Positions 12,121 to 22,639 of a stretch of 64,000 nucleotides of DNA are shown here, piece after piece. How positions within the stretch are numbered: the stretch's first letter is position 1; the number at the start of each line of letters is the position of its first letter. This stretch comes from Ceratotherium simum simum (Eukaryota > Chordata > Mammalia > Perissodactyla > Rhinocerotidae): assembly GCF_000283155.1 (NCBI RefSeq), contig NW_004454177.1, forward strand, positions 28,075,675 through 28,139,674, in the 5' to 3' direction. A program made the position numbers and the translations under genes. The notes beneath the pieces were generated by a model. The model was given only the letters and a program-made list of their open reading frames with translations. It was not told where the DNA came from and did no database searches.

Positions 12121-12625
12121 CACATGCACCCCTGTGTTCATTGCAGCATTATTCACAATAGCCAAGACTTGGAAGCAACCTAAGTGCCCATCAAGGGACG
12201 AATGGATAAAGAAGCTGTGGTATATATACACAATGGAATACTACTCAGCCATAAGAAACAATGAAATCCAGCCATTTGTGACAACATGGATGGACACTGA
12301 GGGTATAATGCAAAGTGAAATAAGTCAGAGGGAGAAGGTCAAATACCGTATGATTTCCTTCATTAAGTAGTAGATAATAACAACAATAAACAAACACATA
12401 GGGACAGAGATTGGATTGGTGGTTACCAGAGGGGAAGGGGGGAGGGAGGAGGGTGAAAGGGATAATTCGGTACATGTGTGTGGTGATGGGTTGTAATTAG
12501 TATTTCGGTGGTGAACATGATGTAGTCCATGCAGAAATAGAAGTACAATGATGTACACCTGAAATTTTTACAATGTTATAAACCAACGTTACCGCAATAA
12601 ACAAAAAATTAAAAAAAAAAAAAAA
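12121..12625 (+). mobile_element. 5'-truncated L1 (LINE-1) 3' end with poly(A)
   Basis: The frame reads the conserved L1 ORF2 end (ALFTIAKTWKQPKCPS, WYIYTMEYYSAIRNNEI). A G-rich 3' untranslated block and an L1-type end with CAATAAA and an A-run follow. About 505 bases remain, so nearly all of the element was lost at insertion. The flanking direct repeat is 29 bases and identical (12092-12120 and 12626-12654). The intact copy of the repeat and long A-run suggest modest age. Confidence 0.93.
12431..12461 (+). other. G-quadruplex-capable G tract in the L1 3' UTR
   Basis: Five runs of three or more G (12431-34, 12437-42, 12444-46, 12451-53, 12459-61) are separated by loops of 1-5 bases, which fits the canonical four-tract rule. 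A polypurine G-rich tract is a known feature of L1 3' untranslated regions. Confidence 0.7.
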
Positions 12626-12964
12626 AAAAGACTGAGAAATGAGAAAATAAATGAGACTCTGATGAGATCCTGATTTATGAAGTGCACCGAGTGCCAGTTA
12701 ACAGTAAGTTCCACGGGGCCTCGTGACTTACATAAAAACACTCCCACAGTCGGCCCCCCAGGGCATGAGAGCACCATCCACGGATGATCTTTCAGAAGTC
12801 CCGAAATGATTAGAGTAATTCAATGCCACAAAAGTCTCTCTTCAAAACCCCTATTCCTTTCAGAACTATCTAAATAATTAAACTCGGTCAAAAGTACTGC
12901 AAAACAAACAAAAAAACTAACTAAAGTCAGGCTTCACTAGTGAAAAAACAGCCAAAATTCTTAA

Positions 12965-13080
12965 TATTTGGTCTAGTAAAAAGAGCACTGTACTAGGAGT
13001 CAATGGCCCTTGGTTCTGCCAACTAGCTTCACTCCCTTAGGAGAGCTCAACCTTCCCACCTGTACCCTGAGATTGTACCT
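12965..13080 (+). mobile_element. MIR SINE 5' half, cut by the MLT1 LTR
   Basis: TAAAAAGAGCACTGTACTAG, GAGTCAATGGCCCTTGGTTC and CCAACTAGC follow the MIR 5' region. The match stops at the LTR start. AGTTCTAGGATCATTC beyond the LTR (13539-13610) may be its continuation. Confidence 0.6.
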
Positions 13081-13538
13081 TGTATGAGTTTCCTAGAGCT
13101 GCTGTAACAAAGGACCACAAACTGGGTGGCTTAAAACAACAGAAATTTATTCTCATCCAGTTCTGGAGGCTAGAGGTCCAAAATCAGGGTGTTGGCAGGG
13201 CCATGCTCCTTGTGAAGGCTCTAGGGGAGAATCCTTCCTTGTCTTTTCCAAGCTGGCAATCCCTGGCGTTCCTTGGTCTGTGGCAGCATAACTCCAATCT
13301 CTGCCTCTGTCTTCACATGGCCATCTTCCCTCTGTATCTGTGTCTCTGTGTTCAAATTTCCCTCTTCCAATACAGACACCTGTCACTGAATTAGGGTATA
13401 CCCTAATCTGGTATGACCTAATTTTAACTTGATTACATCTGCAAAGTCTCTATTTCCAAATAAGGTCACATTCACCAGTATGGGGGGATTGGGACTTCAG
13501 CGTGTCTTTTTGGGGGACACAATTCAACCTGTAATACA
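13081..13538 (-). mobile_element. MLT1-type MaLR solo LTR, nearly full length
   Basis: Diagnostic words in order: TGTATGAGTTTCCTAGAGCT, CACAAACTGGGTGGCTTAAA, TTCTGGAGGCTAGAGGTCCA, TTAACTTGATTACATCTGCA and TTTTTGGGGGACACAATTCA. This is a reversed MLT1 LTR of 458 bases with TG...CA ends. A MIR fragment stops at its left edge and similar sequence may resume at the right, suggesting it inserted into that MIR. Confidence 0.88.
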
Positions 13539-13689
13539 CTTGTAAAACCAAGAGTGTGCACACAATCTTCTGAAAGATTTCTCTGATCTCCAAAGTTCTA
13601 GGATCATTCACGGGTTTATTGAGTATGCTCACACTTTTCAAATTCAGTAGCATTTGTCTTGAGCATTATGGACCATTAATCAGACCAAC

Positions 13690-13825
13690 CCTAGCTCTGT
13701 GCTGACTAGCTGTGTGACCTTGGGCAAGTCACTAGGTGACTAGAGTCCCAGTTTCTTCCCAGGATTGTGGTGAGAGCTAAACTAGCTGATATGTGAAAAC
13801 ACCGGCATGGCTAGGGCACAGAGCC
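13690..13825 (+). mobile_element. MIR SINE
   Basis: CTAGCTGTGTGACCTTGGGC, AAGTCACTAGG, CCCAGTTTCTTCCCAGGATT and GTGGTGAGAGCTAAACTAGC match MIR. The first phrase is the most conserved MIR core. Confidence 0.85.
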
Positions 13826-15428
13826 AATCTGTGCTTCTCACCTTCCCATCATACCTGGGAGGGAGGGGCATACACCCAGGGGGTACCCAGGAGTCTCCCT
13901 GACAATGGCATGGAAGAATGAAGAGAGGCGGGCAGTGGTTTCCCTTAAAATTCACTGTTTCTCTCAGAACAGAGGAAAGTAATAAACCAATGCTGTAAAT
14001 TACTGCTGTGGAATTAATGCCCAGATAGAAGAAATAAAAGAGAAATTTATGACCTTAATCAATCTCTTTATATATATATACACGACTCCATCATCTGCTT
14101 TATTTACGTGACTCTATCACCCTCCCAAATAATTCTCAGTAATTTCAAGCAGCAGCTCTGCCAGCAGCTGAGCCTAGGGGCAGGCTGGTTATCTAGGAAC
14201 AGCAGCCCTCTCCCCGCCCCTCCTTGGTGGGGTAGCAGGACGAGGGAGCAGCATGGAAGACCCAGCAACACCGCCAGCCACACAGAATGACCAGCATCCT
14301 GCCCCTCTGGGAGGCCCCTCTGAGCCGGCTACCCGCGCAGCATAGGTTCCTAGCCAGGCAGCAGCATCATTTCTCTTCTCTCCGTCTTGTGCCTGCTCAG
14401 GCCTGTCTCTCTTTTACCAAAATTCCCCATCCCTGCCTGTAATTCACTTTTATAAAACCAGCACCTGAGAATCTTTTTTTCAAGTCACGGTCAAACTAAC
14501 TCAAAGATCTGAATCTCACAGAGGGGATGAAACGCACGCTGTTGCCTAACAAGCAGCCCTGTCCCTCCAAACTTGACTTAATTTGGAGGTCAAAGGTCTC
14601 CTGCCTATCACTGAGGGTGGCACCAGTTCCCACTTAGCTAAGTCTCTACAATCCTGTGATGTACCCAAAGACAGTGACCTGCGACACTGCTCTAAGTCTC
14701 CACGAATCTAGGACTTCCCTGGGGCTGGTGAATGAGCACCACATCCTTACAAGGGCTGCCCAAGACCTCAGAGAGCCTTAATCTGGACACCTGACTGCAG
14801 AATCCCCAACCGAGGTCAAAAGGATTTTTTTTTTTTTAAATTTTTCATCCACCTTTATTCCAGGGAAGAAACAATCCACATATTTATCCATCAGAAGGCT
14901 GACATTAAGCAGGAACAGGATTTGAAGCTGCTTAAGCATGTCAAGGGAATAAACCCTGGAACCCTCAGAATAATCTCTTCATGCTGTTTTCTGGAGAACA
15001 TAGTTCAAAACGGACTCTGATGGGAATTTTGTTACCAGCCAAATCCTCTCCAAATACTAAGAGTTGAGAAAATAACTTCATCCACATTCATTCTGTTTGA
15101 AGTTTTGTTATTGTTTTGTTGGTTTTTTTCTATTGGATTTGATTTCAAGTGTTCATAGGGCCTTTAAAATACAAAGAACCTGGAGTCAGAGGAAAGTGAG
15201 TGGCGGCTTTAGATTTGTTCCCCTTTTTATTTTATTTCATTTTATTATTAATAACAATATATATGTATGTACCTATATGTAAATATAGATATAGATGCAC
15301 ACAGGCACTTTTTTTTTTTAGTTAACATTACCATCACACCTCCATAACCAGTCATTCATTTTGTACAGTGTTGTTTACAGGGCAAACATGAAATCTTACG
15401 CAGTCTTACAAAATATTCCACATTAGTT
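13826..15428. other. Unrecognised intronic sequence
   Basis: Contains a short (TA)n at 14070-14081 and a 12-base T-run at 14825. The part from 14100 to 14800 is richer in G and C than its surroundings, but without a CpG cluster or gene. Confidence 0.5.
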
Positions 15429-15636
15429 CACGGGTTCTCAATGGGGGCAATTTTACCCCCCAGGGGACATTCCACAGTGGAGATAGTTTGGCTGTCACAG
15501 CTAGGGGGAGGGGTGCTGCTGGCATTCGGGGGAGGCCAAAGATGTTACTAAACATCTTGTAATGCATAGGACAGTCCCCCACGATAAAGACTCATCCAGT
15601 CCAAACTGTCAACAGTATTGAGGTTGAGAAACTCTG
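15429..15636 (+). mobile_element. MER5A nonautonomous hAT-Charlie DNA transposon
   Basis: The order GGTTCTCAATGGGGGCAATT, TACCCCCCAGGGGACATT, TGTCACAGCTAGGGGGAGGG, CTAAACATCTTGTAATGCAT, and GAGGTTGAGAAACTCTG follows the MER5A consensus from end to end. Inactive: it has no transposase. Confidence 0.9.
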
Positions 15637-16897
15637 AAATTGGTACTTACACTCACATCCAGCATTCAAACAAAATCAATCCTCAGGAAGGTGAGCCAGA
15701 GTCCCCACCAGGAGACAGCATGTTTGTCCTTATGATGGCCTGCCCTGACCAAGCCCTCTGTACCCTTGGAGGCTCCACCTCTGCCCACTCCCCAGCCCAC
15801 AGTTGTGAGTCGATCAAACGGGGAAATGACAGCCCCCCCAGGGACATAATGACAGTGCAGAAAAGTTCTCTTTGTCCTTGTTCACTTGGAGCACATTCAC
15901 AGGGATGCAAAGGTCACTGCTGAATTTAAATAACCCCCTGTGATAAATCTGCAAGAGCCCGATTTGTTCTACTGGACTTGTTGGATTAAATGAACACAAT
16001 TTAATGTTCTATAGGACAAGGCCTCCTTTCATGGCTGAAAGAAGGAGCGAGGGTGATTTACAGTTTCATACATACTCATTCGCTACATTATCTGCGTTGC
16101 GCCTGTAGTTATGAGTATCAACTCATCATCCAGCGGCCATTTCTACCCGTTCAGGAGAATTTAGCTTTCCATTAGGAGGGAATAAGGAATAAGAGATGGT
16201 AACAAGAGATTTCTACAATGTTCACTCCGAAGAAAAAGCTCCAATATTTATGCCCTTATTAAACTCATCTCGTGTGTTTTTTCTTTTTAATCTCTGATTT
16301 TATAAAATAAAGTAAGGCTTTCTTCTGTTTTCTAGGAAAAGGTGGTTTTTTAAGCAGATTACCACCAAACAGGGCAGTGCATAAATGCAAGGCTTAGCTT
16401 ACTTAAGATACCAAATTATTTTTGAGCACCACTGTCTCATAAGCTAACGCTTTTTAAATAATGATATACTAATATCAAATGTTTGTGTATTCATTAAAGT
16501 AGGTTTGAATTCCACTTAATAACAGATTCTGCTTAGTTCTATATATTTGGAAATAATACAAGTGTATCCAAACATTTATATAACCCAGACTTTTTATTAA
16601 CCACAAGTCTTAGAAATCAATGATGTTTTTTGCCCTTAAATGATTAAAGAGACAGGATTTTCATTTTTCTCCACTTTATAAGACAGGAAGTATAAGCAAG
16701 GCTACGAGAGTTGATTTAGGTGGTGGGTGGAGAGAGTACTTTGAATTCAATCAAATCTTAAAACTCCAGCACTATAAGGCCAGAGTGTATGGATAGATTA
16801 TAAAGTTAGCAACATTGCCCTCAGGTGCATCTCTCAGCCCCCTGTTACCTCCCTCTTTTGTTTCTCTTTGGATACTAAAGTCTAGAGCCTTGTTAAC
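15637..16897. other. Unrecognised intronic sequence
   Basis: Nothing recognised between MER5A and MER20. Confidence 0.55.
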
Positions 16898-17015
16898 CAG
16901 ATTCTCAGGGAAGCAACATCAGCATCACCCAGGAACTTGCTAGAAATGCAAATCATCAGGTTCCACCCCAGGAATCTGTAGCTTGCCAGGTGATTATCAC
17001 CATGCTGAAGTGTGG
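16898..17015 (-). mobile_element. MER20 hAT-Charlie fragment with internal deletion
   Basis: CATCAGCATCACCCAGGAAC, TTGCTAGAAATGCAAATC, TTCCACCCCAGGAATCTGTA and GCCAGGTGATTATCACCATG are reversed MER20 words. The segment between the first CCACCCCAG and AATCTGT is missing compared with the full element. Confidence 0.82.
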
Positions 17016-18079
17016 TCTAGATTTCTCTCTCTATTTCCACTCCCCTTAACACTTACTCACTATGTCTTATACCACCTACCAAAAGGCAAGCTGATATTAT
17101 TTGGAGTTGAAAAAACTAAGGATATCCAATATTTTAATAAGCTACCCCTCCTGTTTTAATAGGGAAAAATGCCTAACACCAAAGGAATCAATAGTTAAGA
17201 GGAGGATTGGAGGTGTTCCTACAGCAGACACACTTTTGAAGAGGATCTCTTTCTCTACACTCAACTGGTGGAGAGGGCAGCTAATTTACCTACACAATAA
17301 GTATACTTTGGTCAGGTTAATCCCAAGAGGCTCACATATAGTAAAAGAAAGTGAGCTTAACCTCCACTCAAATATAGGTGGAGAGGCCAGTGACCATAGC
17401 ATGGGCCAAAGGGAGACATGGCAACTGCAGGAGGGAACTTAGAAAGCCCATGCCCATGCCATCCAGAAGATCTGGATTCAGCAAGGATCACTTTCATAGC
17501 CATAGGCTCTCAACACAGCATGTACTAATCCTGGATCTATGTTTAACAGAGGCAAAGGAAAGAATAAAGGGATCTCTCTTACGTATGTTTTTTTCCCTCT
17601 AAAATAATTATTTTAAGAATTAGGCCTCACAGAAGGAAGATATAAAACCCAAGGCTTTTTGAAATCTGAACATCACGAAACCAAAAAAACAAAAGAAAAG
17701 AGATGTACATATTAGCTACTTCTAATATCTTATAACACTCTGGACATTTATGAGTATTTTAAAATTCCTTTTCTAACTATATAATGCCTCTCAAACTAGC
17801 CTAAGCAGCAATGGATGGGTTTCAAGGTCAGCTTAACCCATGTATATTCCCTGGGCAGTTGTCTGGCTTCTCTCTGCAGATGGATCCATGCTTCAGGCCC
17901 ACTTCAGGTCTGTGAAGCCCTGGCCTCAGCCCCCTTACTCCAGCTGGCATTGACCTTGCCCCACTCTGACATGTTACCCCGTTCACAGTTTATATTCCAC
18001 AGAGTTTGATTATTTATTTTTTGTAAACTGCCTTACACTTTTGCTAAAGCACATCAAATGTGTGATGGTCCTATTTTCC
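17016..18079. other. Unrecognised intronic sequence
   Basis: Nothing recognised. The 113-codon frame at 17101 has no family features or splice context. Confidence 0.5.
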
Positions 18080-18216
18080 CCAAGAGATTGAAATCCCTGA
18101 GTGCAGAAACTGTCTTATACTTCTATTGTATCACCCTTCCCGCCCACACTTGGGGTCTAGAATAGCAGTGGTACACAGTGGTGCACAATACACTTTATAA
18201 AACTGAATAGAAGGTT
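18080..18216 (+). mobile_element. L2 LINE 3' region
   Basis: CCCTGAGTGCAGAAACTGTC, TTCTATTGTATCACC and GTGGTGCACAATACACTTTA follow the L2 end. Confidence 0.62.
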
Positions 18217-18351
18217 CCAGTGTTACGTACCAGCTAGTAAGGAAAGACATTGCTGACTTTCAAGTACGCCTTCCTCAAAAGAGAGTGGCGTTGTGAAGCA
18301 TGTGCTTGCAGCTTACACAAACTTTATTCCAGTGGGGAATACAGGCTGATT

Positions 18352-18432
18352 AATGATAACAACAACAACTAACATTTATTGAGTGCTGTATTAAATGCTG
18401 GCATGCTGGCATGGTGCTAAGTGGTTAAGTCC
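18352..18432 (-). mobile_element. MIR SINE end with a local tandem duplication
   Basis: AACTAACATTTATTGAGTGC begins a reversed MIR. TGCTGGCA is then repeated in tandem (TGCTGGCATGCTGGCATGGT) before TGCTAAGTGGTTAAG. Confidence 0.65.
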
Positions 18433-19289
18433 ATACTGTAGACATGACTAAAATAAACATTCTGAGACCCTAGAGGAACTTCCCACACCTGTTCCCCAAT
18501 TCAGCCTGGAGGACCAATCAGTGGCCAGCTTGGATTTCCTTACAAGTCCTGGAAGGAAGAATTTGAATTCCTGCTCAGAACAGGAGGGTAGGGCTCAGGT
18601 TACTAACTAGCTAAGGCATGCATGTGCAAGGAGGCTGCATTTGACTGAATTCAATTGCTCAGCCTGGAATTAATCTGTACAGGACAGAAAGGACCTCCCA
18701 GCACTACAGCATTTGTTTTTCTTCTTAAGCCACAGGAATTACAGAAGAAGATCCACAGACTACTGATTCTATGTGATTTTTAGATCTGGCAGGAAAAAAA
18801 ACAAACAGTTCTTTGGGTAGAGAACAGAGTGTTCAATAGAGAAATCTCCCTCTCTGGGTCTGGGACATCTGTTGTCTGCTGCAAGTTGTGGACTATAAAG
18901 ATTGACATTATTTGAGTTTGCATGAATCATTTTAAGCTCTATTTATTATGTAGCACATTGCCAAAACAAAACAAAACACTCAAATCTGAGCTCTACCACA
19001 GAGGTAGGATTGAAAGGTCAGTTTACTAGTGTCCACATCCAGTTGAAAAAATCTAAAGCATAAATCTTTCTTAAATATACTGGTTAGGTACACCTTCCGC
19101 TTCATTATTGAAAAATGTTACATTAATGTAACCATTTCAGACAAATGACTTTAGAGAGACAGGAAGAAATGTCAAAAATTAAAGCATCTCTTTAGAGAGT
19201 TTGTTGAGCTGGCTGAAGGTTGCTCCACAGGCGGCATGACACTTACAGCAAAAAGCTTAACAAGAAAGCTTTGTAGTTTACCAACAGCC

Positions 19290-19442
19290 TTCAAGCACAT
19301 CATGACATTCAGTCTCCATGAGCAACTCCCATGAAGTAAACAAGGTCATTTTCATTTTCCAGATAATAATCTGAGGTCCAAGGAGATTAATGATGTGTCT
19401 GTAACCAGAGTTAAGCAGTTAGGATGGGGTATCAACTTTGGT
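19290..19442 (-). mobile_element. MIR SINE fragment
   Basis: CATTTTCCAGATAATAATCT, GAGGTCCAAGGAGATTAATG and GTTAAGCAGTTAGGATGGGG follow the reversed MIR core. Confidence 0.65.
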
Positions 19443-19447
19443 TGCAG

Positions 19448-19690
19448 AGTTTCATTGTGCCAGGCACTGTGCTAAGCATTCACATGAGGACTCCTACAGT
19501 CCTTGCAGCAATCCTTCCTCAATGAAAACTGAAGTTCAGAGAGGTTCAGTAACTTGCTCAAGTTCACAAAGCTGTTGAGGCCAGGACTGTCTGATTTAGT
19601 CTGTGTTTATCTTGCTGTGGTCTAGGGTGTTTCCCAGTTAGGAGGTGCAGAGCAAGGATTTGAAACCCAGAACTTCTAACCCTAAATGTT
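19448..19690 (-). mobile_element. MIR SINE
   Basis: TGTGCCAGGCACTGTGCTAA, CAGAGAGGTTCAGTAACTTG and TTTGAAACCCAGAACTTCTA cover the reversed MIR, in tandem with the MIR fragment just before it. Confidence 0.8.
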
Positions 19691-19936
19691 ACCTCATCCA
19701 CGAAGCACTCCCTGACCATAACTCTCGCCAGCCCCATAGTGAGTGAAACTCCTCTACTATAATTCATTATTGCACCCTTTCACTTTCAGGAATATTTGTT
19801 AATTATTTTGTTAATTTCATGTACCTTTGGGTCCCTAAAAGACTTGGATCATCCCTTAAGTTTATAAATATATTCATTAGATCTTGTTTGTAAACTAATA
19901 GGCACTATAAATGCTTGGTGAGTGAATAAATGGATA
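19691..19936 (+). mobile_element. L2 LINE 3' region
   Basis: CACGAAGCACTCCCTGACCA, ATAATTCATTATTGCACCCT, AATTATTTTGTTAATTTCAT and GTGAGTGAATAAATGG are in L2 order. Confidence 0.75.
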
Positions 19937-21917
19937 AACAAAATCCAGTGTTTTCCTATCGTGTGTCTGAGAATTACAAAATATGCTATATATTACTTTT
20001 AAACAATCAGAAAAGTTAGTCTAAAATGTCATTCCTGGCACAAATGGTTTTCAAAATCTTCGGCAAGGATGGAGAAATTATAAATACAATTAAGGCTCTC
20101 ATTATGCAATATAAGCCAAATCGGGATAATACAGTACTTTCTGAAAACTCACGTGCAAAGTTTTAAAAGCAGTTTTAGTTACATGAGTCTACATATTCTT
20201 CTCTGCACATAACGCACAGTCTATGTTCTTCACATCCAACTCAAATTCTTCCCTGCGATATTTATTCTTTCTTTATTTTCAGTCGTAAGCGGAGGAAGAG
20301 AAGAGCTGAAACTGCCCTTCTGCAGGGTCTTTAAACTTATCAAAAAGAGGGTGCTGGGCTCACTATTCAGGACTCAAGTGGCGATGGAATCAAGACAGAA
20401 GACATAGAATCTGACTGGGGGTGTTTCAGATTCCACGGCTGTGAAATGTGAAGATGTCTGTGCCCTCAACTTCTTTACTGTGACTTTCTTTTTGTCTTTG
20501 TTCTCGCTCTTGACTTTCTCAAGTATCTGAATTCATTTCTCTATCACCATATTACACGGAGCTCTTTGCTATAGTGAGAAAGTGAACCAGGAGGGGGTCC
20601 CCAGCACAACTCAGGGGCTCCTCCTGTGCACGGGCAGTTTCCCCTACTCAACGGGGCATTGAAAGGATGGGCTAGCTTCATATCTCTGAGTCTTTTCCTT
20701 CACGTTCAAGCAGGCCTCAATCAGACACTGATAGCTGGTGATCGCTCTTTGTCTTATAATGAAATGCAAGTCAAATCCTGATTCAACCCTGTAGAATGCT
20801 AAACTCTGCTTATCAAAATGACTGACCCACTCATAATTAGAGAAAATTAGCAGTTTCAAAAAAAACTTAGCATTCTCTTCAAATTATGTTAATGGGAATC
20901 TGACATTTATAAAATGCTTAGGGTCAGCTATATATTTCTACTTTAATAAATATAGGCAGAAGAAATAACTATCAACTCTGTCAGTAGTTTGTTAGGAAAG
21001 CTGAGTATGTCCACACTAACAAGTATCAACCTAGCCTAACTTCTGACCAGTATCAACTCACTTGCCCAACGTGAAATAGCAATATTATCTTTTTTACATT
21101 TTTCTAAATTTCAATTCATTCAAACTCTATCCATCACAACTCTCACTGAGCATTTGGCTCCCTTGTTCAGCTCCCAAAGAGACAAATCACAAGAAAACAA
21201 GGAACCTCTGAGATTTACTCTGCAAAGCATTTTTTCTAGTGTACAGACTTGTCTCAGAAGGCATTCAACCAAACTCCATACTGCTCTTTCTGATCCTTAG
21301 TTAACAAATTAAGTTTTCAGTAGGATTTCTAGAAATTTTTTAAGCAGAAGACCAGAAAACTAAAATTTTCTGTATTTTATGTGAAGATTGAGACACTGGA
21401 GGTTCTTCTAAACATTGACACCTCACTGATGGGTAGTACAGGAATCAGAAAAAATCTGGGGCTTAAACTTAAGGCTTTAACGAGGTCATTTACAGCAAGC
21501 TGATTAAGGACAAGCAAAGGAGAAGTTCCTAGAAGTAGCGGTGTCACAAAGCCAGCTTACCCATGGAACTCAGCATGGGCCAGGTTACTCTCTCCCAAGA
21601 AACAGACAGGCAGCAGTTCGCCCTCTGAGTACACTGGGAACCACTTTTTATTACTCTGAGTAAAGCAAATCTAAGGCTTTCTGGGAAAGCCTCTAACTTC
21701 TATTAGATCACTTCACTTTGGTATCAGCTGAATTTAAAACATACCAACCAGACAAGTAGAATGCTCACCTTTTCAGAAACTACCCCCAGAAAGGAGGATG
21801 CTGTTCTCCACACAACACAATAAATAAGGAGCTAAATAAACAAATAAGCAAGTGTCAGGCTGATAGGTTTAAAAGCTAGACTACCAACTTAAAAAAGTCA
21901 TATGAACGTTCCCTTAC
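19937..21917. other. Unrecognised intron just downstream of the exon
   Basis: No repeat recognised in about 2 kb next to the exon donor. This relative lack of young repeats may reflect exon-proximal constraint, but that is only an inference. Confidence 0.5.
21912..21917 (-). other. FAT3: 5' splice donor of the FAT3 exon
   Basis: On the minus strand the exon ends ACAG and the intron begins GTAAGG, close to the mammalian donor consensus. The exon's last base is the first base of a glycine codon, giving a phase-1 intron. Confidence 0.88.
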
Positions 21918-22232
21918 CTGTTTTGATATTGATGGCAAAGAAATTCTGAGGATTCCCGCTTGTAATCCTGTATGTCAGTTTTTCATTGGAACTAGAGTCA
22001 GGATCCTCAGCCTGGATCTGAATGACAGATACATCCTTCGGAGAGTTTTCCATGACAACAGGATAATAAATAGGTTCCGAGGTCAGTGGGGCATTGTCAT
22101 TCACATCTTCAATTTCAATGTAGACCTCAATAGTGGAATAGAGTGGAACAACGCCCCGATCCGTGGCATACACTGTCAGCCAGTACGACCCCGTTGTCTC
22201 TCGATCAAGAATGTCTGCGGTAGAGATGACTC
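21918..22232 (-). CDS. FAT3: Internal coding exon of FAT3-like giant atypical cadherin (105 codons)
   Basis: FAT3 is a very large single-pass membrane protein with more than 30 cadherin repeats; it acts in cell-cell contact, planar polarity and neurite patterning. Seen here: on the minus strand the exon reads the end of one cadherin repeat (ATDRG, then the calcium-binding linker DVNDNAP) and most of the next (MENSP, the DPDSSSN calcium-binding segment, FFAINIKTG). It is 315 bases, with an AG acceptor just past 22232 and a GTAAGG donor just below 21918. Both introns are phase 1, so exon skipping would keep frame. The open frame runs into intron on both sides, so its ATG and stop are not real. 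Family position: from memory this segment follows the giant first coding exon, near residue 1100-1200; that exon is not in the window. FAT1 has a close homologue of this stretch, but residues such as [10 protein letters not shown] and QNFFAIN favour FAT3. The FAT3 assignment is likely but rests on memory. Confidence 0.87.
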
Positions 22233-22256
22233 CTAAGAGATAACAGAGAGAGATAA
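22233..22256 (-). other. FAT3: 3' splice acceptor and pyrimidine tract of the FAT3 exon
   Basis: On the minus strand a tract of mostly T and C ends in CTCTTAG immediately before exon bases GAGTCATC. One base carried from the upstream exon completes the first codon (phase 1), matching the phase at the other end. Confidence 0.85.
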
Positions 22257-22563
22257 CTGCTACAGCAAAACTGAAAAACATCAAGTAACTCATCCCAAAT
22301 TCAGGAGGGCTGCACTAAGTAATTTTGGCATATGAAAAAAAAATCCATAATACAAGATTAAATTAAGATGTTTCTCTTTGCATAAGAAAATTATTTCCTG
22401 CAAAACCATATTAAACGGTTCTAGTCTTTGAGAAGTATAATTACATTCAAATACTTTATTTGAATTTTTGGGATAGACATATCTCAACACACACGTACAC
22501 AACACAGAAGAGACAATAGGAAGCAATGGGAAGAGAGTGGGCCAGAGGTCAAAACACTTCCCA

Positions 22564-22639
22564 TGTTGCATGGGAAATCAGTGCAATATCAGGTCAATAT
22601 CTCCATTGACTTGATATTGAATTGATTTCCTATGCAACA
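22564..22639. repeat. Near-perfect 76-base palindrome (35-base arms, 6-base loop)
   Basis: Left arm 22564-22598 and right arm 22605-22639 are reverse complements at 31 of 35 positions with a loop ATCTCC. In plus-strand RNA three of the four differences become G-U pairs, leaving one G-A mismatch. On the FAT3-sense strand they would be C-A mismatches. I do not recognise it. It could be a small inverted-repeat transposon or a microRNA-like hairpin. Confidence 0.88.

Larger units (their letters stand above)
1..21917 (-). other. FAT3: FAT3 intron, part downstream of the exon
   Basis: No exon-like open frame with splice sites was found here, and in particular no continuation of the cadherin repeat. 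The stretch holds only interspersed repeats and unrecognised AT-rich sequence. The intron continues beyond base 1. Membership of the FAT3 intron is inferred from the single exon. Confidence 0.75.

Noticed and set aside
11981..12370. 129-codon frame as a cellular gene
   Set aside because: It reads the conserved end of L1 ORF2 within the truncated L1, preceded by non-element sequence.
22233..22293. ATG at the top of the cadherin frame as a start codon
   Set aside because: The extra residues read the intron. The acceptor AG at 22233-22234 and the pyrimidine tract show that the exon begins at 22232.
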